This document shows, one piece after another, positions 1-6,630 of a stretch of DNA of 6,662 nt. The position numbers and the translations under genes are program-made. Below the pieces are notes generated by a model. It ran no database searches, was not told where the DNA came from, and was given only the letters and a program-made list of their open reading frames with translations. Position 1 is the stretch's first letter, and every line of letters starts with the position of its first letter. Source of the DNA: Pseudomonadota bacterium (GTDB lineage: Bacteria; Pseudomonadota; Gammaproteobacteria; Burkholderiales; Burkholderiaceae_B); contig JAEWFK010000150.1 in NCBI GenBank assembly GCA_023388835.1, positions 1 to 6,662 on the forward strand. Reading direction: 5' to 3'.

Positions 1-442
1 CCCGGATCATGGCGTCGAGCACGTCGTGCATCGTGGGGCCCGGTTCGCCGCGCGCGGCGGCACGGCGCGAAAGCCAGTCGGCGGTTGCGAGGATACCGCC
101 CAAGTTGTCGGAAGGGTGTCCCCATTCCGCCGCCAGCCAGGTATCGTTGAAGTCCAGCCAGCGGATCATCGCGCCGATGTCGAAAGCGGCCTTGATGGGA
201 TCAAGCTGATACGAGGTGCCGGGCACGCGCGGACCGTCCGGTACGGAAGTGCCGGGAACGACGGGACCCAGCAGCTTGGTGCAGGCCGGAAACTCCAGCG
301 CTTCCAGGCCGCAACCGAGTGTATCGAGCAAGCAGTGCCGGGCCGTCTCGAAGGCGGTGTCCGAATCGATGCGGTAACTCAGCGTGTAATCCGCGATGTC
401 GACCATGACCTGGTCCCACCGCGGGCTTCCCGTGTATGTCAT
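1..442 (-). CDS. prpD: 2-methylcitrate dehydratase PrpD, N-terminal part (cut by window edge)
   Basis: The first 147 codons of a MmgE/PrpD-family 2-methylcitrate dehydratase; the rest lies beyond the left edge. PrpD is a cytosolic, iron-sulfur-independent enzyme that dehydrates 2-methylcitrate to 2-methyl-cis-aconitate. Translating the minus strand from the ATG at 442-440 gives MTYTGSPRWDQVMVDIADYT, followed by blocks I recognise from enterobacterial PrpD: CLLDTLGCGLEALEFPAC (residues 37-54), KLLGPVVPGT (56-65) and RWLDFNDTWLAAEWGHPSDN (94-113). The last block is highly characteristic of the family. The start is set by a GGGGGAGG Shine-Dalgarno 7 nt upstream. The frame stays open further upstream, but no better start is seen and the N-terminus aligns by eye with known PrpD lengths. 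It is the last gene visible in the operon, 138 nt after prpF. It duplicates the step done by AcnD plus PrpF. No frameshift or stop is seen, but integrity past the edge is unknown. Confidence 0.95.
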   Translation of the reverse strand, partial: MTYTGSPRWDQVMVDIADYTLSYRIDSDTAFETARHCLLDTLGCGLEALEFPACTKLLGPVVPGTSVPDGPRVPGTSYQLDPIKAAFDIGAMIRWLDFNDTWLAAEWGHPSDNLGGILATADWLSRRAAARGEPGPTMHDVLDAMIR

Positions 443-580
443 AGAAGGGCCTCCCCCGATGATGATGGCGAAAGAACCCCTTCTCGATACAGGCGTTCCC
501 GTTGCGGTCGCGAGCAAGTTCCGCGCCGTACCGGGCGAAGCGGAGCTGGTTTGCAAAAGCGGGGCGTGAGAAACGCTTTC
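443..580 (-). other. prpF-prpD intercistronic spacer with weak hairpins
   Basis: This 138-nt stretch between the prpF stop codon and the prpD start is the longest gap in the operon. I see no convincing gene in it. It holds two inverted repeats. The first is AAAGCG at 556-561 against CGCTTT at 574-579, with a 12-nt loop, starting just after the prpF stop. The second is TCCGC at 520-524 against GCGGA at 540-544, with an inner GCC/GGC pair (525-527 with 534-536) around a 6-nt loop. Neither is followed on the transcript by a U run, so I do not call a rho-independent terminator. They may act as processing or stabilising structures, or be chance in GC-rich DNA. No convincing promoter was seen. Confidence 0.4.
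450..457 (-). promoter_or_regulatory. Ribosome binding site of prpD
   Basis: On the minus strand this reads GGGGGAGG, 7 nt before the ATG at 442. It is purine-rich and well spaced. It decides the prpD start and shows that prpD has its own initiation signal and does not rely on coupling to prpF, which ends 138 nt upstream. Confidence 0.75.
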
Positions 581-1771
581 TTAGAACGCGTCCCCCGGCA
601 CGCGTACCCAGCCTTCCATGAGGATGCGGGCACTGCGGCTCATGATGGCTTTGGTGACGGCCCACTGACCGTCCTCAAGCTGCGCCTCGGCTCCCACGCG
701 CAGCGTGCCGGAGGGGTGGCCGAAACGAACGGCATTGCGCTCGCCGCCTCCTGCAGCGGTACTCACCAGTGTGCCGGGAATCGCTGCGGCCGTACCAATG
801 GCCACGGCGGCCGTGCCCATCATGGCATGGTGCAGCTTGCCCATGGACAGCGCTCGCACGAGAAGGTCGATGTCCGCAGCCTCGACGGCCTTGCCGCTCG
901 AAGCGGCGTAGTCCGCCGGTGGTGCAACGAAGGCGATCTTGGGGGTGTGCTGACGCTGCGCGGCTTCGGTGATGTCGGAGATCAGACCCATGCGCAACGC
1001 GGCGTGCGCGCGTATGGTCTCGAAGGTTGCCAGCGCTTTGGTGTCGCTGTTGATGTCGTCCTGAAGCTCCGTGCCGGTGTAACCCAGCGCCGTCGCTTCA
1101 AGAAAGACCGTCGGAATGCCCGCGTTGATCAAGGTCGCCTTGAAGGTGCCCACGCCGGGCACATCCAGCTCGTCCACCACGTTGCCCGTGGGAAAGAGCG
1201 CGCCACCGCCGTCTTCGTCGTCCGCCGCCGGGTTCAGGAACTCCACCTGGATTTCGGCCGCCGGAAAAGTGACGCCATCCAGATCAAAGTCGCCGGTTTC
1301 CTGCACCGCGCCCTTGCTCATCGGGACATGCGACACGATGGTCTTGCCAATATTGGCTTGCCAGATGCTCACGGTGACGCTGCCGTCCGTTGGCAGACGG
1401 CCCGCATCGATCAGGCCGAAGGCAATGGCGCAGGGGCCGACCGCCGCGGACAGATTGCCGCAGTTCCCGCTCCAGTCGATGAAAGGCTTGTCGATGGACA
1501 CCTGCCCAAACAGATAATCCACGTCGTGGCCCGGGCGTTCGCTGCGCGAGAGAATCACCACCTTGCTGGTGCTGGAGGTGGCGCCCCCCATGCCGTCGGT
1601 GTGCTTGCCGTAAGGGTCCGGGCTGCCGATGACACGCATCAGCAAGGCGTCCCGGGCGGGCCCGGGCGTCTGGGCCGGGACGGGAAGGTCTTCCAAACGG
1701 AAGAAGACGCCCTTGCTGGTGCCGCCCCGCATGTAGATAGCGGGAATTCTGACTTGAGGCGCATGAGCCAT
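581..1771 (-). CDS. prpF: 2-methylaconitate isomerase PrpF (AcnD accessory protein)
   Basis: A 396-residue PrpF, close to the usual length of about 397. PrpF has a diaminopimelate-epimerase-like fold and isomerises the methylaconitate made by AcnD so that it can proceed to 2-methylisocitrate; it is required with AcnD when that enzyme replaces PrpD. Family signatures are visible: RIPAIYMRGGTSKGVFF (residues 8-24), SPDPYGKHTDGMGGATSSTS (50-69) ending at Lys70, and DWSGNCGNLSAAVG (99-112) with Cys104. The Lys70-Cys104 spacing of 34 matches the Lys73/Cys107 pair I recall as functionally important in Shewanella PrpF. A second conserved tract, SMGKLHHAMMGTAAVAIGTAA (309-329), lies near the C-terminus. 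The start is taken at 1771 because an AAGGAG motif sits 8 nt upstream. An in-frame ATG seven codons earlier (1792) overlaps the acnD stop but has no Shine-Dalgarno. The chosen start leaves 17 nt after acnD, so the two are almost certainly cotranscribed. Confidence 0.96.
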   Translation of the reverse strand: MAHAPQVRIPAIYMRGGTSKGVFFRLEDLPVPAQTPGPARDALLMRVIGSPDPYGKHTDGMGGATSSTSKVVILSRSERPGHDVDYLFGQVSIDKPFIDWSGNCGNLSAAVGPCAIAFGLIDAGRLPTDGSVTVSIWQANIGKTIVSHVPMSKGAVQETGDFDLDGVTFPAAEIQVEFLNPAADDEDGGGALFPTGNVVDELDVPGVGTFKATLINAGIPTVFLEATALGYTGTELQDDINSDTKALATFETIRAHAALRMGLISDITEAAQRQHTPKIAFVAPPADYAASSGKAVEAADIDLLVRALSMGKLHHAMMGTAAVAIGTAAAIPGTLVSTAAGGGERNAVRFGHPSGTLRVGAEAQLEDGQWAVTKAIMSRSARILMEGWVRVPGDAF

Positions 1772-1779
1772 GGTGAGAT

Positions 1780-1785
1780 CTCCTT
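1780..1785 (-). promoter_or_regulatory. Ribosome binding site of prpF (decides its start)
   Basis: On the minus strand this reads AAGGAG, within AAGGAAGGAGAT, with 8 nt before the ATG at 1771. It is the strongest Shine-Dalgarno in the window. It lies inside the seven-codon extension that would result from starting at 1792, so it argues for the shorter protein beginning MAHAPQVRIP. Confidence 0.85.
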
Positions 1786-1788
1786 CCT

Positions 1789-4383
1789 TCATACGGTGGC
1801 GGTGGCGTCGAGGAAGTCCTGAGCGAAACGCTGCAGCACGCCGCCGGCTTCGTAGATGGACACTTCCTCGGCCGTGTCGAGGCGACAGGTGACGGGCACT
1901 TCGACACGATCGCCGTTACGGCGGTGGATGACCAGGGTCAGCGTGGCGCCCGGCGTGCGCTCCCCGGTCACATCGTAGGTTTCCGTGCCGTCCAGCGCCA
2001 GCGTCTTGCGGTTCACACCGGGCTGGAATTCCAGCGGCAGGACGCCCATGCCCACAAGGTTGGTGCGGTGAATGCGCTCGAAGCCTTCGGCGACGATGGC
2101 TTCCACACCCGCCAGGCGCACGCCCTTGGCCGCCCAGTCGCGTGACGAACCCTGACCGTAATCCGCACCGGCGATGATGATGAGTGGCTGGCCGCGTTCC
2201 ATATAGGTTTCAATGCCCTCCCACATGCGCACGACCTTGCCCTCCGGCTCGAGCCGAGTGAGGGAACCTTGCTTAACCGCGCCGTCCACGACCGCCATTT
2301 CGTTGATGAGTTTCGGGTTGGCGAAGGTGGCGCGCTGCGCGGTCAGGTGGTCGCCCCGGTGCGTCGCATACGAGTTGAAGTCCTCTTCGGGCAAGCCCAT
2401 TTTCGCCAAGTATTCCCCCGCGGCACTGTCGAGCAGGATCGCGTTCGAAGGCGAAAGGTGATCGGTCGTGATGTTGTCCCCAAGCACGGCAAGAGGCCGC
2501 ATGCCGGTCAGACTGCGTTCGCCGGCCAGGGCACCTTCCCAGTACGGCGGGCGGCGGATATACGTGCTTTGCGGACGCCACTCGTACAGGGGAGAGACGG
2601 TCTCGCCCGACACCACGCTGGCGGCGAACATGGGTTCGTAGACTTGGCGGAAGTGATCCGGCTTCACGCTCGAAGCCACCAGCGCGTCGATCTCTTCGTC
2701 GGTCGGCCAGATATCCTTGAGCGTGACCGGACGACCTTGCGCGTCGTGGCCCAGCACGTCCTTCTCGATGTCAAAACGGATCGTACCGGCGATGGCGTAG
2801 GCCACTACCAGCGGCGGCGAGGCCAGGAAGGCCTGCTTGGCGTAGGGGTGGATGCGGCCGTCGAAGTTGCGATTGCCCGAGAGCACCGCCGTGGCATAAA
2901 GGTCGCGCTCGATGATTTCCTGCTGTATGCGCGGGTCGAGCGCACCGCTCATGCCGTTGCAGGTTGTGCAGGCGAAGCCCACGATGCCGAAGCCCAGCTG
3001 CTCGAGTTCGGGCAACAGACCCGCTTCTTCGAGATAGAGCTGAACGGCCTTGGACCCAGGAGCGAGCGATGTCTTGACCCAAGGTTTGCGCACCAGTCCG
3101 CGCGCGTTTGCATTGCGGGCGATCAGCCCGGCGGCGATCACGTTGCGCGGATTGCTGGTGTTGGTGCAGCTCGTGATGGCGGCGATGATCACCGCCCCGT
3201 CAGGCATCAGGCCGGGTTCGTTCTCGACCACACCAGTGATGCCGCGTTCGGCCAGGTCGCTTGTTGCGACGCGGCGGTGGGGGTTCGAAGGCCCGGCAAT
3301 GTTGCGCACGACCGATGACAGATCGAACGTCAGCACGCGTTCGTATTCGGCCTTGGCCAGGCTGTCGGCCCACAGGCCGGCCTGCTTGGCATAATTTTCC
3401 ACGAGGCGGACCTGCGCTTCATCGCGGCCGGTCAGCCGCAGATAGTCGATGGTCTGCTGATCGATCGAGAACATCGCCGCCGTGGCGCCGTATTCGGGCG
3501 TCATGTTGGAGATCGTGGCGCGGTCGCCCAGAGTCAAGCTCGGAACCCCTTCGCCGAAGAACTCCAGGTACGAGGACACCACCTTGGAATTGCGCAGGAA
3601 TTCAGTCAGAGCCAGCACCAGGTCGGTCGCCGTCGTGCCGGGGGCGAGCCGGCCCGTCAGCTCTACGCCGACGATATCCGGCAGACGCATCCAGGATGCG
3701 CGGCCCAGCATGACGCTTTCCGCTTCCAGGCCACCCACGCCGATGGCGATGACGCCCAGTGCGTCGACATGCGGAGTGTGGCTGTCCGTACCCACCAGGG
3801 TGTCGGGAAAAGCGACACCGTCGACGCTGTGGACCACGGGCGACATGCGCTCCAGATTGATCTGGTGCATGATGCCGTTGCCCGGCGGGATCACGTCGAC
3901 ATTGCGGAAGGCCTTCTTCGTCCAGTTGATGAAATGAAAGCGGTCGTCGTTACGGCGATCTTCAATGGCGCGGTTCTTGTCGAAGGCGTCCTTATCGAAG
4001 CCGGCATGCTCTACGGCCAGCGAGTGGTCCACAATCAGCTGGGTTGGGACCACGGGGTTGACCAGCGACGGGTCGCCGCCCTTGGCGGCAATGGCGTCGC
4101 GCAGGCCGGCCAAGTCCACCAGTGCGGTTTGACCCAGGATGTCGTGGCATACGACGCGAGCGGGATACCAGGGGAAATCGAGATCGCGGCGCCGTTCGAT
4201 GAGCTGGGTCAGCGACGCGGTAAGGATTTCGGGATCACAACGGCGCACGAGGTTCTCGGCGTGCACCCGGGATGTATAGGGCAGGGTGTCGTAAGCACCG
4301 GGGCGGATGGCGTCGACGGCCTCGCGCGCGTCGAAGTAATCCACCCCGCTGCCCGGCAGCGGTTTGCGGTAGGCGGTGTTCAT
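1789..4383 (-). CDS. acnD: Fe/S-dependent 2-methylcitrate dehydratase AcnD
   Basis: An 864-residue aconitase-superfamily enzyme of the AcnD (AcnM) type, which dehydrates 2-methylcitrate in the cytosol and depends on PrpF to give usable 2-methyl-cis-aconitate. The aconitase domain holds the three expected [4Fe-4S] ligands: Cys406 in ITSCTNTSNP, and Cys472 and Cys475 in FACTTCNGMSG. Other aconitase blocks are VCHDILGQTALVDLAGLRDA (residues 78-97), VGTDSHTPHVDALG (197-210) and GDNITTDHLSP (635-645). The C-terminal swivel domain carries YGQGSSRDWAAKG (742-754), with the Ser-Ser-Arg of the aconitase active site. It reads MNTAYRKPLPGSGVDYFDAR from 4383, which matches the AcnD N-terminus I know. The frame stays open to 4578, but that extension overlaps prpC and looks non-coding. 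The start has only a weak GAGAAC purine stretch about 11 nt upstream, unlike its neighbours, and may depend on coupling. It sits 70 nt after prpC and 17 nt before prpF. All ligands are intact. Confidence 0.97.
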   Translation of the reverse strand: MNTAYRKPLPGSGVDYFDAREAVDAIRPGAYDTLPYTSRVHAENLVRRCDPEILTASLTQLIERRRDLDFPWYPARVVCHDILGQTALVDLAGLRDAIAAKGGDPSLVNPVVPTQLIVDHSLAVEHAGFDKDAFDKNRAIEDRRNDDRFHFINWTKKAFRNVDVIPPGNGIMHQINLERMSPVVHSVDGVAFPDTLVGTDSHTPHVDALGVIAIGVGGLEAESVMLGRASWMRLPDIVGVELTGRLAPGTTATDLVLALTEFLRNSKVVSSYLEFFGEGVPSLTLGDRATISNMTPEYGATAAMFSIDQQTIDYLRLTGRDEAQVRLVENYAKQAGLWADSLAKAEYERVLTFDLSSVVRNIAGPSNPHRRVATSDLAERGITGVVENEPGLMPDGAVIIAAITSCTNTSNPRNVIAAGLIARNANARGLVRKPWVKTSLAPGSKAVQLYLEEAGLLPELEQLGFGIVGFACTTCNGMSGALDPRIQQEIIERDLYATAVLSGNRNFDGRIHPYAKQAFLASPPLVVAYAIAGTIRFDIEKDVLGHDAQGRPVTLKDIWPTDEEIDALVASSVKPDHFRQVYEPMFAASVVSGETVSPLYEWRPQSTYIRRPPYWEGALAGERSLTGMRPLAVLGDNITTDHLSPSNAILLDSAAGEYLAKMGLPEEDFNSYATHRGDHLTAQRATFANPKLINEMAVVDGAVKQGSLTRLEPEGKVVRMWEGIETYMERGQPLIIIAGADYGQGSSRDWAAKGVRLAGVEAIVAEGFERIHRTNLVGMGVLPLEFQPGVNRKTLALDGTETYDVTGERTPGATLTLVIHRRNGDRVEVPVTCRLDTAEEVSIYEAGGVLQRFAQDFLDATATV

Positions 4384-4427
4384 GTCTTGGGGATGTTCTC
4401 GATGAGGGCGGCGCCGGCCGCGCACAT
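4380..4427 (-). CDS. Possible 15-codon leader ORF overlapping the acnD start
   Basis: In the prpC-acnD gap, an ATG at 4427-4425 opens a reading frame MCAAGAALIENIPKT. Its TGA stop (4382-4380) shares the ATGA tetranucleotide with the acnD start codon. This is the arrangement typical of termination-reinitiation coupling, and it could compensate for the poor Shine-Dalgarno of acnD. Against it, no purine-rich ribosome binding site precedes this ATG, and a short open frame in GC-rich DNA can arise by chance. The peptide resembles nothing I know. I report it as a candidate only. Confidence 0.2.
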   Translation of the reverse strand: MCAAGAALIENIPKT

Positions 4428-4442
4428 AGGGGGAACCGGCGC
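4408..4442 (-). repeat. Inverted repeats in the prpC-acnD gap
   Basis: Seven-base arms GCGCCGG and CCGGCGC (plus-strand copies at 4411-4417 and 4436-4442) enclose an 18-nt loop and could form a GC-only stem on the transcript, extendable by G-U pairs. A mutually exclusive hairpin is formed by GCGGC (4408-4412) and GCCGC (4417-4421) around a 4-nt loop. There is no U run, so this is not a classical terminator. The structures lie between the prpC stop and the weak acnD ribosome binding region and could affect acnD translation or mRNA processing. That role is inferred from position only. Confidence 0.5.
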
Positions 4443-4453
4443 ACGCGAGTGGA

Positions 4454-5611
4454 TCAGCGTTGGTCCAGCGGCACGAATTTCTGGTCTTCCGGGCCGACAT
4501 AGTTGGCGGTGGGCCGGATGATCTTGTTGTCGATGCGCTGTTCGATGATGTGCGCAGCCCAGCCGGCCGTGCGTGCAATGACGAACAGCGGGGTGAACAT
4601 GGCGGTGGGCACGCCCATCATGTGGTAGGAAACGGCCGAGAACCAATCCAGATTCGGGAACATCTTCTTGGCGTCCCACATCACCGTTTCAAGGCGCTCG
4701 GCAATGTCGTACATCTTGGTGTTGCCGGCCTCTTCGGAAAGCTGGCGGGCGACTTCCTTGATGACCTTGTTGCGCGGATCGGAAACGGTATAGACGGGGT
4801 GGCCGAATCCAATGACCACTTCCTTCGCTTCCACCCGGCGGCGAATATCGGCTTCGGCCTCGTCGGGGGTTTCGTAGCGCTTCTGCACTTCGAAGGCGAC
4901 TTCGTTGGCGCCGCCGTGCTTGGGTCCGCGCAAGGCGCCGATCGCGCCGGCGATGGCCGAGTACATGTCCGAGCCGGTGCCGGCGATGACGCGGCTGGTG
5001 AAGGTGGATGCGTTGAACTCGTGCTCTGCGTAGAGGATGAGCGAGGTGTGCATGGCACGCACCCATTCATCGCTGGCTTCTTCGCCATGCAGCAGGCGCA
5101 GGAAATTGCCGCCGATGGAGTCATCGTCGGTTTCGACATCGATCATGCGGCCGTTATGGCTGAAGTGGTACCAGTACAGCAGGGCCGGTCCCAGGCAGGC
5201 CATGAGGCGATCGGCGATGTCGCGCGCGTCCGGCGTGTTGTGGTCGTCTTTCTCGGGCAGAAGGCAGCCCAGTACCGAAACGGCCGTGCGCATGACGTCC
5301 ATGGGGTGGCTGGCCGGGGGCAGCGCTTCCAGCGCCGATTGCAGCTGGATGGGCAGGCCGCGCAGGCGGCGCAGTTTCTGCTTGTAAGCCTGGAGCTCGG
5401 CGCGGTTGGGGAACTTGCCGTGAATCAGCAGGTGAGCGACTTCCTCGAATTCGCAAGTGTCGGCAATATCCAGAATATCGTAGCCGCGGTATTGCAGGTC
5501 GTTGCCCGAACGCCCGACGGTGCATAGTGCGGTGTTGCCGGCGACCACGCCGGAAAGGGCAACCGACTTCTTGGCCTTGGGCTTGTTCTCGGTGGAGGGT
5601 TCTGTTGTCAT
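4454..5611 (-). CDS. prpC: 2-methylcitrate synthase PrpC
   Basis: A 385-residue citrate-synthase-family enzyme that condenses propionyl-CoA with oxaloacetate to 2-methylcitrate, the entry step of the cycle. Citrate-synthase landmarks are in order: GRSGNDLQYRGYDILDIA (residues 33-50), SHPMDVMRTAVS (101-112), EHEFNASTFTSRV (196-208) with the oxaloacetate-binding His197, GPKHGGANE (229-237) with catalytic His232, GFGHPVYTVSDPRN (268-281) with catalytic His271, and NLDWFSAVSYHMMG (320-333) with catalytic Asp322. IARTAGWAAH (345-354) supplies a conserved active-site Arg347. The short N-terminus, about 370-residue core and prp context identify PrpC and not the longer housekeeping GltA. The first 20 residues are lysine- and polar-rich, likely a disordered tail. 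The ATG at 5611 has AGGAG 6 nt upstream. It lies 59 nt after prpB and 70 nt before acnD. All catalytic residues are present. Confidence 0.97.
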   Translation of the reverse strand: MTTEPSTENKPKAKKSVALSGVVAGNTALCTVGRSGNDLQYRGYDILDIADTCEFEEVAHLLIHGKFPNRAELQAYKQKLRRLRGLPIQLQSALEALPPASHPMDVMRTAVSVLGCLLPEKDDHNTPDARDIADRLMACLGPALLYWYHFSHNGRMIDVETDDDSIGGNFLRLLHGEEASDEWVRAMHTSLILYAEHEFNASTFTSRVIAGTGSDMYSAIAGAIGALRGPKHGGANEVAFEVQKRYETPDEAEADIRRRVEAKEVVIGFGHPVYTVSDPRNKVIKEVARQLSEEAGNTKMYDIAERLETVMWDAKKMFPNLDWFSAVSYHMMGVPTAMFTPLFVIARTAGWAAHIIEQRIDNKIIRPTANYVGPEDQKFVPLDQR

Positions 5612-5617
5612 GCCTCG

Positions 5618-5622
5618 CTCCT
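5618..5622 (-). promoter_or_regulatory. Ribosome binding site of prpC
   Basis: AGGAG on the minus strand, 6 nt before the ATG at 5611. It confirms the start that gives the MTTEPSTENK N-terminus. Confidence 0.75.
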
Positions 5623-5643
5623 ATCAATCTAACGATGTTTGAA

Positions 5644-5657
5644 GGGGCCGCAGCCCC
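5644..5657 (-). repeat. Intercistronic GGGGC-UGCG-GCCCC hairpin between prpB and prpC
   Basis: A 5-bp all G-C stem (5644-5648 with 5653-5657) closes a four-base loop that reads UGCG on the transcript. With the closing C-G pair this is C(UGCG)G, a UNCG-class tetraloop known to be unusually stable. It begins 13 nt after the prpB stop codon and is followed by UUCAAAC, not a U run, so termination is unlikely. A role in protecting or processing the prpB 3' end is an inference. Confidence 0.6.
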
Positions 5658-5670
5658 GGGATGCTTATGA

Positions 5671-6570
5671 TTACTTCGCCTTGCTTTGCTCGAACAGGGC
5701 GTCCAGGCGGGATTCGAATTCGTGATAACCGATGCGGTCGTAGAGCTCGTCGCGGGTTTGCATCATGTCGACGACGTTGCGCTGATGTCCGTCGCGGCGG
5801 ATCGCCATGTAGACGATCTCGGCGGCGCGATTCATGGCCCGGAAGGCGGACAGCGGGTACAGTACCATGCCCACCCCGGCGCCGCCGAGTTCAGGTACGC
5901 TGAACAGAGGCGTCTTGCCGAACTCCGTGATATTGGCCAGCAAGGGCACCGAGATCGCGTCGCTGAAGCGGCGGTAGGTCTCCAGATCGTAGGCGGCTTC
6001 GGCAAAAATGGCGTCCGCGCCGGCTTCCACGCAGGCCCGTGCCCGGTCGATGGCGGCGTCGACGCCGTCCACGGCGATCGCGTCGGTGCGCGCGATGAGG
6101 TAGAACTGGTCGTCGGTGCGCGCGTCAGCGGCAGCCTTTACCCGGTCAGCCATTTCCTGCGTGCTGACGATCTCCTTACCCGGGCGATGGCCGCAGCGCT
6201 TGGCGCCGACCTGGTCTTCAATATGGCAGCCGGCTGCGCCGAATTTGGTCAGGCTCTTGATGCTGCGCGCAATATTGAAGGCCGACGGACCGAAACCGGT
6301 GTCGATGTCGACGATCAGCGGGACATCGCAAACGTCGGTGATGCGGCGAACGTCGGTGAGCACGTCGTCCAGCGTGTTGATACCCAGATCGGGCAGGCCC
6401 AGCGAGCCCGCGGCTACACCGCCGCCGGACAGGTAAATGGCGCGATAGCCAGCGCGCTTGGCAAGCAGCGCATGGTTTGCATTGATGGCGCCGATGATCT
6501 GCAACGGCTGTTCTTCTTTGAGGGCCTGGCGGAAACGCGCGCCGGCGGATGTAATCGAGTTCTGAGTCAC
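5671..6570 (-). CDS. prpB: 2-methylisocitrate lyase PrpB
   Basis: A 299-residue member of the isocitrate lyase/PEP mutase superfamily, a TIM barrel that cleaves 2-methylisocitrate to pyruvate and succinate, the last step of the cycle. The signature KRCGH is at residues 124-128 with catalytic Cys126. The Mg-binding aspartates are in VDIDTGFG (Asp88, Asp90), and YLSGGGVAAGSLGLPD (46-61), HIEDQVGAK (116-124), ARTDA (160-164), LANITEFGKTPLF (211-223) and YPLSAFRAMNRAAE (238-251) are all as expected. The length is close to the E. coli protein. Ile89 between the two aspartates differs from the Ala I recall in enterobacterial PrpB; I expect no loss of function. The start is GTG at 6570, giving MTQNSITSAGARFRQALKEE, with GAGGT 6 nt upstream. 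It is first in the operon and lies directly behind a candidate sigma-54 promoter. Confidence 0.97.
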   Translation of the reverse strand: MTQNSITSAGARFRQALKEEQPLQIIGAINANHALLAKRAGYRAIYLSGGGVAAGSLGLPDLGINTLDDVLTDVRRITDVCDVPLIVDIDTGFGPSAFNIARSIKSLTKFGAAGCHIEDQVGAKRCGHRPGKEIVSTQEMADRVKAAADARTDDQFYLIARTDAIAVDGVDAAIDRARACVEAGADAIFAEAAYDLETYRRFSDAISVPLLANITEFGKTPLFSVPELGGAGVGMVLYPLSAFRAMNRAAEIVYMAIRRDGHQRNVVDMMQTRDELYDRIGYHEFESRLDALFEQSKAK

Positions 6571-6576
6571 GTCGGT

Positions 6577-6581
6577 ACCTC
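6577..6581 (-). promoter_or_regulatory. Ribosome binding site of prpB (supports GTG start)
   Basis: GAGGT on the minus strand, 6 nt before the GTG at 6570. It favours GTG as the prpB start, which fits the length of the family. Confidence 0.65.
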
Positions 6582-6593
6582 GGGTGAAAGGGG

Positions 6594-6606
6594 GCGCCCT
6601 GGGCGC
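6594..6606 (-). repeat. Palindrome in the prpB leader
   Basis: Six-base arms GCGCCC (6594-6599) and GGGCGC (6601-6606) flank a single central base. By position it falls roughly 10-25 nt after the predicted transcription start and ahead of the ribosome binding site. As DNA it could be an operator for a dimeric regulator. As RNA it could fold as a 5-bp GC stem with a 3-base loop. No regulator can be named from the sequence. Confidence 0.4.
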
Positions 6607-6630
6607 ACGGAATGTGTTGCCCAGGATTAC

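Noticed and set aside
556..579. AAAGCG/CGCTTT hairpin after prpF as a rho-independent terminator
   Set aside because: The stem is only 6 bp with a 12-nt loop and is not followed by a U run on the transcript; prpD follows in the same direction.
201..665. Minus-strand frame of 154 codons overlapping the prpF end and prpD start
   Set aside because: It overlaps both genes in a different frame, is Arg/His-rich and matches nothing; the PrpD frame in the same region is unmistakable.
26..1822. Long plus-strand open frame (598 codons) opposite prpF and the prpD start
   Set aside because: It is antisense to well-recognised genes, its translation is Arg/Gly/His-rich with no recognisable domain, and long antisense frames are expected in GC-rich codon-biased DNA.
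2269..3318. Plus-strand open frame (349 codons) opposite acnD
   Set aside because: Antisense shadow of an intact acnD; low-complexity composition and no family features.
3769..4521. Plus-strand open frame (250 codons) opposite the acnD start and prpC end
   Set aside because: Antisense shadow crossing two genes on the other strand; no recognisable motif.
4384..4578. N-terminal extension of acnD by 65 codons
   Set aside because: It overlaps the prpC coding sequence, the residues are Arg/Ser-rich and unlike AcnD, and family similarity begins at MNTAYRKPLP.
4460..5527. Plus-strand open frame (355 codons) opposite prpC
   Set aside because: Antisense to a prpC with all catalytic residues intact; composition is Gly/Val/Ala-rich as expected from the complement of GC-rich codons.
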